34,794 nucleotides of DNA from positions 1 to 34,794 of IMG/VR virus record IMGVR_UViG_3300022929_000093, one strand, 5' to 3'. This DNA is from a virus. A program made the position numbers and the translations under genes. The notes beneath the pieces are model-generated. The model saw only the letters and a program-made list of their open reading frames with translations, did not search any database and was not told the DNA's origin. The first letter of the stretch is position 1. Every line of letters begins with the position of its first letter. Positions 16,301-24,287 of this stretch are shown here, in pieces.

Positions 16301-18245
16301 ATGCACCAGGCCGGGTTGAGTATTTGCCTGGATTACGCTCGACTTCACCGGCTACTGCCCTTGCTAACTCTGTAAGTCCGTCAGCGTTGGTTCCATCGGT
16401 AAGCATTTTCCGGTAGCTGGCGATTTCTGGCGCAAGCTGTGGAACTTTTTGCTCCAACACAGCAAGTACTTCTTTGACGCCTTCCCGTGTAAGGCCAGTC
16501 GCCTTAAACATCACCGCTTCCGGCGATTGCTGTTGGGCATCTGGGTCCATACCAGCTGGAGGGTTGTCCAATTCGAGGTTAAGTTGCCGTAGTTCAGCTT
16601 CACGCCGTTTTTGGGCTTCGTCCTGTTCGATATTCTGTTGACGTAATGACGGTAAGTCAGGATCGATCCTAACGCCGCCACGGCCTTGGTTGTCTCTAAC
16701 GTATTTGGCAACCCGGCTGCGCCGACCTGTCAAAGCATCGACTGCCCGGCCTGTTCCGACAGCTGCTATTTGTGCAGCTGGGATTGCTGGGTTCAATGTC
16801 GCACCAGCAGCTGTACCAATAAGTCTGGTTGGCAATTCGGCAGCTGAACGTGCGGTGTAGCCTACGTTCGAACTAAATGGAGACAGCTGGTCAGTGATAC
16901 GAGACAGGCCGCCAACGTATCCGCTGTTGTGTAATCTGGTTAGTTCATTGCTTTCGCGAAATAGGCGAAGTAACTCTTGGCCTTCTTTTGTGTCACCAAC
17001 TAGACGCTCAGTGGCGTTATATTCTTGTTGACCAACAATACTCTTGGTTTTGCTCCTGGCTTCTCGCGTACCTGCTTCAGCTTCTACTTTGTCAGCTACG
17101 ATTTCAGCTGGATCAAGACGGTCAACTTTCAAGCGTTTTTTGAGATCAGCGATCTTTTGCTTCATCTCACTTGCGATCTGGACATGAGCCAAGTCGACAG
17201 CTTGTCTTGCACCCTCAGTGGATGTTTTGTCTAAATCCTTAGTATTAAGTTTGTTTGCTTCAATGATGCCATTGAGCCGGTTTGAGAAGTCAGTTGCTGC
17301 ATCAGGATCTGTTGGTGTGTCATTAGGGCCAATCGCATTTCCTACTGCTCCAGCAGTATCTAGCGTTGCCCTTGTGCCTCCACCCATTGATGTACCAAGA
17401 ACAAAGCTGTCCGTTAGACGGTCTTGAACCTCAGTACCGGTAAAGTCACCGCCCTGGGCTGCTGTGCCTGTCATAACTGCTGCGTCTTGTGCAGTTTCAG
17501 TAGCACCCTCAACAAGCCCAGCTTTGCTTACGCGACCAGTAAATGCTTTGGCTGCATCGCCAAAACCCTTCTTGGTTAATTCTTCGGCAACTTCAGATGC
17601 TGACATTTTGGCAATTTTATCGACTGGGATAACCTTACCTGCACCGAATTTGTCTAGGAAACCGACCAATGCACCAATCGATGTGGCGATCTTTGGGTCG
17701 TATGATCCAGTTTTCTCTTCGGTATCCAGAGCAGACTCACCTGCACCCATTAGCATAGAGCCGCCAGTTACAGCTGCTCCACCGCCAAAAGTTAACCAGG
17801 CTGGTGCGCCTAGTAAGGCTGCGGCTGCGACAACTCCAGAGCCAGCAATTGCGGCTCCACCAGTTGGTGCAGTTTCGAGTAGCTTCTCACCTAAGGCAGG
17901 GAAGAATGTGCCTTTTTCGTAGTTTTCGCGGAGGCTGCCAGCGTATTGAGGCTGATAACCGCCTTGAGCAATGTCTCGGTCCTGGTTTGCAACTTGGCGT
18001 GTGCCAAATTGTTCTATGGCTTCTGATCCAACTAATCGACCACCGGCCTCGATACCCTTGCCAATCATCTTCTGCATATTATCGATGCCATATGCAAAAG
18101 CACCGTCGCGATCCTGGTTGTTGTTTGCCAAGCCTTGTGATCTGAGTTGCTTGTAGCTATTTGCCACAGTCTCAAACTCAGGTGTGCCTTGCTTGTTTTG
18201 GTTCGCAACGAGCCAATCAGCGTAGGCTGAAAGCCTATCTGCCAT
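13311..18245 (-). CDS. Very large virion protein with C-terminal HEXXH metallopeptidase-like domain
   Basis: At 1644 residues this is the largest gene. The N-terminus (1-45) is helical. Residues about 130-180 are hydrophobic and glycine-rich (AAIAGSGVVAAAALLGAPAW, then TFGGGAAVTGGSMLMGAG), which could insert in a membrane. The middle is largely helical. Around residues 1030-1070 is a conserved-looking GNYDPLTMDIWWMRMWNRLV. Near the end ALHEIGHGVE gives H1432, E1433 and H1436, and PEELSADPFAVYF offers a Glu (about 1564-1565) as a third zinc ligand. It is followed by a short hydrophobic stretch close to the C-terminus. Its size and place after two other probable internal proteins suggest an ejection or internal virion protein, comparable in role to T7 gp15/gp16 or to polyvalent proteins. 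Enzyme activity is inferred from the motif. Confidence 0.75.
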   Translation of the reverse strand: MADRLSAYADWLVANQNKQGTPEFETVANSYKQLRSQGLANNNQDRDGAFAYGIDNMQKMIGKGIEAGGRLVGSEAIEQFGTRQVANQDRDIAQGGYQPQYAGSLRENYEKGTFFPALGEKLLETAPTGGAAIAGSGVVAAAALLGAPAWLTFGGGAAVTGGSMLMGAGESALDTEEKTGSYDPKIATSIGALVGFLDKFGAGKVIPVDKIAKMSASEVAEELTKKGFGDAAKAFTGRVSKAGLVEGATETAQDAAVMTGTAAQGGDFTGTEVQDRLTDSFVLGTSMGGGTRATLDTAGAVGNAIGPNDTPTDPDAATDFSNRLNGIIEANKLNTKDLDKTSTEGARQAVDLAHVQIASEMKQKIADLKKRLKVDRLDPAEIVADKVEAEAGTREARSKTKSIVGQQEYNATERLVGDTKEGQELLRLFRESNELTRLHNSGYVGGLSRITDQLSPFSSNVGYTARSAAELPTRLIGTAAGATLNPAIPAAQIAAVGTGRAVDALTGRRSRVAKYVRDNQGRGGVRIDPDLPSLRQQNIEQDEAQKRREAELRQLNLELDNPPAGMDPDAQQQSPEAVMFKATGLTREGVKEVLAVLEQKVPQLAPEIASYRKMLTDGTNADGLTELARAVAGEVERNPGKYSTRPGAYIPGVTPARGTAGYESPGYLQGINDNRNIINGIKMDVKTDPDLSQADKDIISSALDDMSNNLGSDPVRTANIILDNAVEQATDKLSAAAYLGPYVDRVQEQQVQATAKAEAKRPALRIYRNGILDTEGDEGPSVKRSRTFDFDATPALEAPSDVFEIGDDINVTILPIYPADGFQPDGPKAKSLNEAVQYLHDRWAKATGRTDPFEYTPENIERIAKMMAAEAERALRDDSNAIGWYDRKLKAAKSVLSLVEPRIFDSADNEAAFDLALAVTSNGAAVTDNFANAVEVFQSFLDNGVMPASTWKKGGERNESMVKAFEFYNAYQNARQNVSFQDFMDADFTVRDLQEYIKQFNEAQGTEIQLSVSENMDTVVKGSFVLGAKIGQGFYQNIRGNYDPLTMDIWWMRMWNRLVGRPFAESKPSDMQKNRDKVSGIVKEAFKNPKDYPVELMLAKQAMKQLGENRRGLYGDPQRMDDFVTMLDSKWQSYFKRYQAENGKNPVKPQLFKTTGTHTKNIKGKLQATPAGGGEREVMRQTTARAIELLAGVGYNIDTADFQALMWYPEKRLFRSLGVKGGRGEDNDYLDAAIILANKKGISDDQIQEALPDTERGNGISSGANTLGQDGSVRSGTRGTLGETNTNPSVSRQRSFDFSAPSNERLQNQVPNPVVGSRPAEPEEVRDFLPTAEALFEIGKPGSQYENGIRDIETAAKLADALGYAIHMADDRFDLERYTGEDMRDTVGALVAFDDPRSKYYLNTGKTVKGKIGVLKSSEDITPLESLFAALHEIGHGVERDFLPGKRSDSAKTINQYRTLKYRGIKYTDVVFQDTFRGVIATMMKQAGEGNQDMDAILQEIVNLQRTGILTDAQGNNAPVRDIYPEAAARKGNDLPPHLQGLLNTSGIDAFVDQTEVQYLQTPEELSADPFAVYFFDPAYAKKVMPKTTRLIRKLFNNKGGPVQFWSMPFASVIAAILANMMVAEGEEEEKQGLLSLGQGALSA

Positions 18246-18268
18246 ATTATGACCTCATGATTTCGGTG

Positions 18269-19420
18269 TTAGTTGATGCCTACAATCGCGTCGGCTGCGG
18301 AAAGGTTTCCGGCTGCGGCTGGCTGGGATGAGGCAATTGGATCTTTTTTCATTGCAACCCGCATCCCATTGATCATAGCTTCTGCACCAGCTGGTGGTGA
18401 GTAAGGGTGACCACCCTCGCCGTGGATCATCGAGTTGTAGACGTATCGGAATAATTCAAGGTTGTACTTCAGCTGTTTTGGAGACTGGTCTTGGTCTAAT
18501 GAACCAAAGACAGATTGAAGGAACCTGATCTCTTTATCAGACACTTGACCCAATGCACCGCCGGTTGGCGATGCCTCACGCATTGCTTGTAGCTTATCAA
18601 AACCAGCATTAGCTTTTACACTATCGATCAGCTTCATTAAGTCAGTTGCATCTGTGCCTGGTATTTTAGATAGCAACGTGCCACCCAAACCCGCTGTGAA
18701 GTTATCAATCATAGGTAGACCACGATCGATGGCGTCATTCACCACAATTGAGCCGTAAAGGTCACCGGCATTGCCTGTTTTCTTGTCTTTGCCTTTGGCT
18801 TTTGCCTGGGCTTTTGCAACGGCCAGTTCATATTGGTTTATTGCACTGCGGTTGCTGTCTTTGACTGCGCCGTACATATCACCCATGGCACCTAGTGATG
18901 CTGTTGCGCCTAAGCCGTTTGCTGCTAAGCCAGCGAAGCCCATCCTGGAAATCATTTCGTTTGTGCCAATAGTCTGAGGTTTGAACGACATTGGCGTTTG
19001 GTCGCGTCGGTTACCGCTCGCTGGTGGTAGCGTATTCGACAAGACACCTTGTGCAGGTGTCGACTCAGATTGGTTTGATAGTATTGGCTGCGTTTTCATC
19101 GCCAGATTGTTGTTTAAAAGGTAATCCTCAATGACAGAACCGTCAGTAATAACCTGTGGGTCAACTTGACCATTAGCTGGCATCATCGGAGCAGCTGTTA
19201 TTAATCTACCGTCATTCAAGTGCTGATAGCTTGAAGGTGACATCAAAACAGGATCACCTGCTTTTGCCAAAGCACCAGAATGGTTTTTCTCAATGAAATC
19301 TAGGACGCCTGGGTTTGGTGTGGTTCTGTAATATCGGCCAGCATTTTGCGCTGTGCTGAGTAAACCACCAACCATGCGGTCGTAAATACTTTGATTAGCA
19401 GGGTTAATTGAATTGTTCAT
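18269..19420 (-). CDS. Probable internal virion/ejection protein
   Basis: The 383-residue protein has a low-complexity N-terminal half and a hydrophobic Gly/Ala segment at about residues 157-182 (MISRMGFAGLAANGLGATAS). A helical C-terminal domain carries KLQAMREASPTGGALGQVSD, followed by KEIRFLQSVFGSLDQDQSP. That last pattern recurs in structural proteins placed between tail and terminase genes in marine and other podoviruses, usually taken to be internal or ejected proteins. It sits between two similar low-complexity proteins. GAGAGGG lies close to the ATG. The function is assigned from position and composition. Confidence 0.65.
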   Translation of the reverse strand: MNNSINPANQSIYDRMVGGLLSTAQNAGRYYRTTPNPGVLDFIEKNHSGALAKAGDPVLMSPSSYQHLNDGRLITAAPMMPANGQVDPQVITDGSVIEDYLLNNNLAMKTQPILSNQSESTPAQGVLSNTLPPASGNRRDQTPMSFKPQTIGTNEMISRMGFAGLAANGLGATASLGAMGDMYGAVKDSNRSAINQYELAVAKAQAKAKGKDKKTGNAGDLYGSIVVNDAIDRGLPMIDNFTAGLGGTLLSKIPGTDATDLMKLIDSVKANAGFDKLQAMREASPTGGALGQVSDKEIRFLQSVFGSLDQDQSPKQLKYNLELFRYVYNSMIHGEGGHPYSPPAGAEAMINGMRVAMKKDPIASSQPAAAGNLSAADAIVGIN

Positions 19421-19438
19421 TTTACAACCCTCTCATAG

Positions 19439-20500
19439 TTAAATCATGCCGCCAGAATAACCGTAATTGAGTAACAGCGGATTGAAGCCACCATTAAAGC
19501 CTGGCTGGGTTGTTGCGTATGATTGGTTTGATTGGAAAGGCATTGATTGCTGTCCACCCATCCCATAACCAGCCATCCCACCACTTACAGCACCCATCGC
19601 TGGGTTAAAGTAGTTAGGAGTTGATCCTGGTGGTGACATAGGCGCACGGCCTAAGACGCCGGACATAAAATTGGAGTACTGATCAGACGCAAAGTCTCGC
19701 GCACCGTCAAAGTTGCTCCTGGTGTCGTTCATCCTTGCCTGATCATTGGACTGGAAACGATCACCTGAGCCAAGGGCCATGTTTGAGCCTGTGTTTGCCA
19801 GGTTGTATCCGTTGTTGACCAAGTTACCCATGGCATTGTTGACAGACATCAAATTACCAAATCGATTTTGGCTTTGATTTAGATAGTCGCCCATTAGGCC
19901 ACGGTTAACAGTTGACGCAGTGTCAGCATATTGTTCTGCATTGCCTCGACGCAAGATTGCCTCAGCCGTACCTGCCCGGCTGCTGTTCATGTTTCCGCTG
20001 CCAGACGCCCTGGTATTGTTACCTGTGAGTTGGACCTCGTTGAGATTTCGGTTCGCGCCGCGCATCGCTGCATCAATCAAAGGCTGATTGTTATTCAATG
20101 CGTATTGCTGAGCGTTTCCTAGTTCGTCTTGACCTGCCTGGCTGTAGAGTGCGTTCAGGTTATTCCCGTAGTTTGCACCTTGGTTCATCAAGTTTCCGCC
20201 GAGGCTGAAAGCTGAGTTACCGAAGGTCGAACGGTTGTTTAGGGCAGCGATTTGCTCTGGTGTCAGGTCAGCGAAGGTTGGACCACTGTAGTAACCAGTT
20301 TCCAAAGCATCGTTTAATGCCTTTTCACCGCCTTCGTAACCGCGTGTAATGTAAGGACGAGCGTCTGTGTAGCCGAGAGCGTTAAGTGCGTCGGAGTCTG
20401 CTTTTGCCTTGCGATCGGCTTTCGCACCCATACCACCGATCACACTGCCCATTATGGACTGAGCAATCTGTCCTCCCATTGATCCTGCCAATGAACCCAT
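19439..20500 (-). CDS. Probable internal virion protein, Asn/Gly/Gln-rich
   Basis: The 353-residue protein starts with a hydrophobic, glycine-rich helix (GSLAGSMGGQIAQSIMGSVI, residues 2-21) and then KADRKAKADSDALNALGY. A long Asn/Gly/Ala-rich helical region follows (about residues 85-275), and the C-terminus is low-complexity and rich in Gly, Ser, Gln, Asn and Pro. Proteins with this look lie next to ejection proteins in many podoviruses. The start overlaps the small GNAT-like gene by 1 nt, and GGAGATAGAATA precedes the ATG. No enzymatic motif is visible. It may form part of the channel or core delivered with the DNA. Confidence 0.65.
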   Translation of the reverse strand: MGSLAGSMGGQIAQSIMGSVIGGMGAKADRKAKADSDALNALGYTDARPYITRGYEGGEKALNDALETGYYSGPTFADLTPEQIAALNNRSTFGNSAFSLGGNLMNQGANYGNNLNALYSQAGQDELGNAQQYALNNNQPLIDAAMRGANRNLNEVQLTGNNTRASGSGNMNSSRAGTAEAILRRGNAEQYADTASTVNRGLMGDYLNQSQNRFGNLMSVNNAMGNLVNNGYNLANTGSNMALGSGDRFQSNDQARMNDTRSNFDGARDFASDQYSNFMSGVLGRAPMSPPGSTPNYFNPAMGAVSGGMAGYGMGGQQSMPFQSNQSYATTQPGFNGGFNPLLLNYGYSGGMI

Positions 20501-20802
20501 TATTCTATCTCCAAGGTGTAAACATCAATGCCATTGGGCATCTCGCTTTTGAATTGAAAGCCAAACATTCTGATGAACTTTTCTTGTTTTTTGTTGTGTC
20601 GTAAGCAGTACAAAGGCTGCTGTCGTGATTTGATTAGCCATGAAAAGTCAGCTTCAAGCTGGCGTTTGATGTCTTTTGTCCAGTTTGTGTAGATGTCGCA
20701 GTGGACGAAGGTCATTAGGCCAAGTGGCGTTTCTAATCCTTCAAAGTAAATTATGTACTGCTGTGGTCGCTCAACAACTGGGACTTTTATACCGCTACCC
20801 AT
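20500..20802 (-). CDS. Small GNAT-like protein, comparable in place to T7 gp13
   Basis: The 100-residue protein has FVHCDIYTNWTKDIKRQLEA followed by PLYCLRHNKKQEKFIRMFGF. The second part looks like the C-terminal helix and strand of a GNAT acetyltransferase, where an Asn-x3-x3-GF pattern binds and closes the fold. T7 gp13, an internal virion protein needed for assembly, belongs to a GNAT-like family (DUF2833) and lies in the same part of the genome. The match is by pattern only and the usual acetyl-CoA loop is not obvious. The start overlaps the preceding gene by 16 nt with no good Shine-Dalgarno sequence, so it is probably coupled. Confidence 0.55.
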   Translation of the reverse strand: MGSGIKVPVVERPQQYIIYFEGLETPLGLMTFVHCDIYTNWTKDIKRQLEADFSWLIKSRQQPLYCLRHNKKQEKFIRMFGFQFKSEMPNGIDVYTLEIE

Positions 20803-21059
20803 GCCGTACCGTTGTAGACGTAAAGCCCATCACCTGACCCTGGGTTCCAGGGGCTGACTGCATATCTGATCATTCCCTTCACAGGGTTTTCAGGTGGGTC
20901 ATCGTTAACTTGTGGGGCCGCCAGTGCTATGCTTGATATAGCGGTTTCAATCCGCTGCAGTTCGTCCTGGAAATATCTTCTGACGCCCTCTTCCATCACT
21001 GGGTATTGCGTTTTCTGGTATGTCTGGACAACCAGGTTTGTTTTGTCGCTTAGGGTCAT
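20787..21059 (-). CDS. Small tail-associated protein of unknown function
   Basis: The 90-residue protein begins with a helix (MTLSDKTNLVVQTYQKTQYP, then EEGVRRYFQDELQRIETAIS) and ends GSGDGLYVYNGTAWVAV. The ending YxYNGTxWV is a motif seen at the ends of phage tail and fibre proteins. The N-terminal helix with EEGVRRYFQDELQRIE resembles small structural proteins of marine phages. AGGACACGAGT precedes the ATG. It sits 9 nt after the tail-hub gene. A virion role is likely but the exact one is unknown. Confidence 0.6.
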   Translation of the reverse strand: MTLSDKTNLVVQTYQKTQYPVMEEGVRRYFQDELQRIETAISSIALAAPQVNDDPPENPVKGMIRYAVSPWNPGSGDGLYVYNGTAWVAV

Positions 21060-21068
21060 ACTCGTGTC

Positions 21069-22682
21069 CTATCTTCGCCCAGTAGACGTCACCTCGAGGT
21101 CAAAGCCGGATAGCTCGAAGTCGGCGTTACTGGGTATTGTGACGCGATATGAGAGATACCGACCGGCTGCTCGACTATCGATCTTGTGATCAGTCTTGAT
21201 ATTGAAGCTTGCGCTACTTGTGTAAGTTGGTGTGTTTGATGGTATGTCTGACCCACCAAACTCAAAATTCAAAATTGTATCAGTTGAATTAACTGTATTT
21301 GCCTGGGGGTATAGCCTGGTGCAGACAACATATTGAGATGCGCCTAATCCAGCTTCGTCTAAATCCAGGCCGGTTCTCTCAAGTAAGACGGGCTTGGTTG
21401 CCTCGGTGTCGAGAGGAAAGGCTATCTGCCCTGTGTCTGCCAGGTCGATACCGTAAAGCTTGTCCGATGTGATGCCGTCTGCGGTAAGAGTTTCACCAAC
21501 CATAAGCGTATGTTTGGCGAAGCTGTCCTCTTGACCGTAATAAGATCCACCGATCAATGCATAAGATGCTGTACTGGTGGCATAGGTGGCAACTGAGTTG
21601 ACGTTTGCAACCGTCCCTGCGCTGACATTTGGTAGGTCAGCAAAGGCCCAGACATCACGTCTATAATTATAGACAGCTGCCCTGTTACAACGGTCAGATG
21701 CAGGAAATGCGACATATGGATCACCGGATTGGTAACAAAACATTAGTTCATTTAGAGTTGGGTTATGCTGAACAAAACAGACGTCGGCTGCGGAGTTGTT
21801 TAATGAGCCAAAAATGAAATTCTTGGTTCGCTCATCGCATATCGATTGCTTCGAGTTTCCGTCGTGACGGTAGATATCGTTTGAGCCAAACACATAATGC
21901 TGGCCTTGTATCTCGACCGCACAATTTTGGTTAATAATCCCTGAGTCAGTGAAAAGCTTATCGAACCGGTGGATAAAAGTTCCACCGACAAAAGTCATGC
22001 GCCAGACTTGGTCACGGGCGTAAATGATGAAATTACTACCCAGGGTTGCACCATCTACAATTTCTGTATCAATCTGGACTAGATCGTTGAAGCCAGCGGA
22101 TTTGGTTGTGTCTGTTTCATCGAAACTATCTGGAAAAGAGTTAGCGAGGGTAAAGTTTGAGAAGCGCACCCGTGTGGGAAAGTTGTTGGCACCTTCCGTC
22201 ATATTCAAAGCAATCAGCTGATCGCCATAGCTGCGGACTGAGGCCGCCCGCCATGCACTATTCCATGTAGGTAAATCAGCGAAGCCAGAAGAAGATGGAC
22301 CTCGGTACACAGGAACTCTGTCCGGGCGATTGATATAGACTACATCAGCAAGTGACGTGCCTGTGTATGGGCGTGGGCTAGAGGTGCCGGTTATTGATCC
22401 GGACACGTCAGTTACAGTGCCTGAAGCATATTCTTTAATGTCCCAACTATCAGAGGCGATAACAATAGTATCGAAGCCCACACTAGGCACGACGCCATAG
22501 GCGAACCTCGGGCTGAAGCCAAGGCTGTCTTTGATCGTTCTAAAGATAGGCGCACGACTAATTTTTCCTTCATCTGCTCTGATGTTGATACCCACGTTAA
22601 AAGCGTTAATTGGCAAGTTGTACGGGCTGATATCAGTAACGACACCAACGGAACCAAGGTCACGGATTGGGAGAATAGCCAT
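21069..22682 (-). CDS. Tail-hub/stabilisation protein, tail tubular B or P22 gp10-like
   Basis: The 537-residue protein starts MAILPIRDLGSVGVVTDISP and continues YNLPINAFNVGINIRADEGK. The SPYNLPxNAFxxGxNIRxxxG signature is typical of the tail nozzle proteins grouped with T7 tail tubular B and P22 gp10. Beta-rich repeats follow, with segments such as WNSAWRAASVRSYGDQLIAL, QVWRMTFVGG and YVFGSNDIYRHDG, consistent with a propeller. The frame stays open upstream to 22766, but I chose the ATG at 22682. It is preceded by GGGAGAACCGTCT and leaves a 16-nt gap to the upstream gene instead of a 68-nt overlap. Confidence 0.75.
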   Translation of the reverse strand: MAILPIRDLGSVGVVTDISPYNLPINAFNVGINIRADEGKISRAPIFRTIKDSLGFSPRFAYGVVPSVGFDTIVIASDSWDIKEYASGTVTDVSGSITGTSSPRPYTGTSLADVVYINRPDRVPVYRGPSSSGFADLPTWNSAWRAASVRSYGDQLIALNMTEGANNFPTRVRFSNFTLANSFPDSFDETDTTKSAGFNDLVQIDTEIVDGATLGSNFIIYARDQVWRMTFVGGTFIHRFDKLFTDSGIINQNCAVEIQGQHYVFGSNDIYRHDGNSKQSICDERTKNFIFGSLNNSAADVCFVQHNPTLNELMFCYQSGDPYVAFPASDRCNRAAVYNYRRDVWAFADLPNVSAGTVANVNSVATYATSTASYALIGGSYYGQEDSFAKHTLMVGETLTADGITSDKLYGIDLADTGQIAFPLDTEATKPVLLERTGLDLDEAGLGASQYVVCTRLYPQANTVNSTDTILNFEFGGSDIPSNTPTYTSSASFNIKTDHKIDSRAAGRYLSYRVTIPSNADFELSGFDLEVTSTGRR

Positions 22683-22698
22683 AGACGGTTCTCCCTCT

Positions 22699-23418
22699 CT
22701 ATGTTGGTTGCGTAACGGCACTGAAGCCAGTTGGGTCGCCTTGGATAAGCGTTGAGCCTTTGTCACTGGCGTTAGGTGAGACCACTCGCCACTGATACCA
22801 ACGATGGCTGGTGCTGGGGTTATTCGTGGCGACTGTGATTATGCCGAAGTTGTACAAAGTTGACGTTTGGGTGATGCTTGTGCAGCCACCGTCACTGTCG
22901 AAGGCGATGGTGAAGAACCTAGCCCCACCGTTTGAATTGTCGTAACCACCGTTCAACTGAAGCACGACATCATTCACTGCTGTTCTAGAAGTGCCGCCAA
23001 ACAGTGTCACACTGGATGGTTGGGCATCCTCGTTCTGGTGCATAGACATATCGATGTCCTGCCCCAGATAGCCTGTCCCTGCTCTGAAGGCAGGTGAATA
23101 GACAGTGAATGGGTTATACAAAAGACTGCCTGAGTAGGCTTGAGGCGTAGCTATACTATTGGCAGAAGTAATACCGAAAGCAGTGTATGTATGTCCTGCG
23201 GAGTAGGTCATCTGCACACGGATATCGCGGGTTACTGTTGCTGTAGTTCCATAGAAATCTGAGAAAGCGATTGCGCCACTTGTTGGGATTGCTGTGTTTC
23301 CAGCCGTGACTATGCCAGCGTCACGGTAGTATTCCGATAGGGCATGGGGTGCTGTTCCACCAAACTCAGCTACAATATCGCCACTGAGGCTGATGACGCC
23401 GGATGATGTGACTGCCAT
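22699..23418 (-). CDS. Tail fibre-like protein
   Basis: The 239-residue protein begins MAVTSSGVISLSGDIVAEFG and continues GTAPHALSEYYRDAG. This SGxISLxDIxxEFGG...SLSEYYR pattern is widespread at the N-termini of phage tail fibre or appendage proteins. The segment IPTSGAIAFSDFYGTTA (about residues 43-59) is of the same type. The rest is beta-rich and ends RWYQWRVVSPNASDKGSTLI. The start overlaps the upstream stop by 1 nt (TAATG). It could form a short appendage or a second fibre next to the tail hub. Confidence 0.7.
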   Translation of the reverse strand: MAVTSSGVISLSGDIVAEFGGTAPHALSEYYRDAGIVTAGNTAIPTSGAIAFSDFYGTTATVTRDIRVQMTYSAGHTYTAFGITSANSIATPQAYSGSLLYNPFTVYSPAFRAGTGYLGQDIDMSMHQNEDAQPSSVTLFGGTSRTAVNDVVLQLNGGYDNSNGGARFFTIAFDSDGGCTSITQTSTLYNFGIITVATNNPSTSHRWYQWRVVSPNASDKGSTLIQGDPTGFSAVTQPT

Positions 23419-23930
23419 TACGGTGAGCCAAAGGCAGTGATGTCAGCGGCAGATGTGACTGCGCCAGTGCTTTGTAGCTTGAATACTGTAGTGCCGTTGT
23501 ACTTGAAGTTCAGGTCGTTATCGCCTGTATCAAGTTCAATAGTCCACTTGGATGCTCCAAAGCGGATAGCGTTGCCGTTGGTGTCTAGTTCAGCAGATAG
23601 CTGGGGTGAAGGGTCGTTGACCAGTTCAGTGCTAATTGCGTCAATTTGGGTCTGGATGGCACTTGTGACGCCACCAAGATAGCCAAACTCCGCAGGTGTG
23701 ACTGACGTTCCCGACAATACATTTAGGTTGGTTGATGTGCCTGTGAAGCCATCTAAAGCATTTAGCTCCGTATGAGTGCTTGTGACTGCTCCGGCTATCG
23801 CTGGGAACGTGGCTTTGATGGTGGACTTGGTAAGACGTAGATGATCATCTGCTTGTGCTAAAGAATCGACTGAGGTTGGGTTTGTGGCGACAAGCCCATC
23901 GATATAGGTAGCTGTTTCTAACGGTGCCAT
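23418..23930 (-). CDS. First late gene: tail fibre/adaptor-like protein
   Basis: The 170-residue protein begins MAPLETATYIDGLVATNPTS and continues VDSLAQADDHLRLTKSTIKA. The IDGLVATNPTSxDxLxxADDHLRLxKxxIKxTFP block is a very common N-terminal module of phage tail fibres that attaches to the tail. The C-terminal part (about residues 110-170) has an ELDTNGNAIRFG-like beta segment, as in fibre domains. The frame is open to 23996, but the ATG at 23930 with AAGGAATACTCATT before it matches the known module start. It is the first gene after the 750-nt gap and so the first late cistron. Confidence 0.78.
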   Translation of the reverse strand: MAPLETATYIDGLVATNPTSVDSLAQADDHLRLTKSTIKATFPAIAGAVTSTHTELNALDGFTGTSTNLNVLSGTSVTPAEFGYLGGVTSAIQTQIDAISTELVNDPSPQLSAELDTNGNAIRFGASKWTIELDTGDNDLNFKYNGTTVFKLQSTGAVTSAADITAFGSP

Positions 23931-24197
23931 AATGAGTATTCCTTGGTTTTTCGGAGGTGGACGCTGCTTTGAAAAGACAGACAACGACAACAACAACCAA
24001 CAACCTTTAGCGGATTTTTGGAATTGATTGATATTGATGGGTATAGGGGGGTCAAATCGCAGGGGATGGAACCAGAAATCTCGTCAACACCTGCTAAGTT
24101 GTTGTAATGAAACAAAGTGTCAGGTGATCGGATGCACGATCCGTTGCCCTTTTGCCCCCTTCTGTTCCAGACATTAGGACATTATGAGAAATTTATT

Positions 24198-24287
24198 GGG
24201 ATGACCTGATTAGTCTTCGTTACAAATCGGGATCGGTGACTTACGTCTACCTTCGTCATCCCTCGAACTGCGAGTCGTGGACTAATC
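24198..24287 (-). ncRNA. Candidate structured RNA, pseudoknot topology
   Basis: GGGATGAC (24198-24205) is complementary to GTCATCCC (24255-24262), and GATTAGTC (24208-24215) to GACTAATC (24280-24287). The two 8-bp helices cross, so they form a pseudoknot. Between them lies a small hairpin GGTGAC-TTAC-GTCtACC (24235-24251) with one bulged base, and another, CTCG-AACTG-CGAG (24262-24274). Transcribed from the minus strand it would be part of the late leader. The strand assignment is by context; the complement folds equally. There is no family match and no covariation evidence. Confidence 0.35.

Noticed and set aside
22683-22766. N-terminal extension of the tail-hub protein
   Set aside because: It would overlap the upstream fibre gene by 68 nt, while ATG 22682 has a good ribosome binding site and a normal N-terminus.
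24030-24061. TTGACC...TATCAA as a host promoter before the first late gene
   Set aside because: The -10 match is only 4 of 6 with 16-nt spacing; too weak to list.
23918-24115. 65-residue minus-strand frame before the first tail gene
   Set aside because: No Shine-Dalgarno sequence, atypical composition, and it overlaps the better supported start at 23930.
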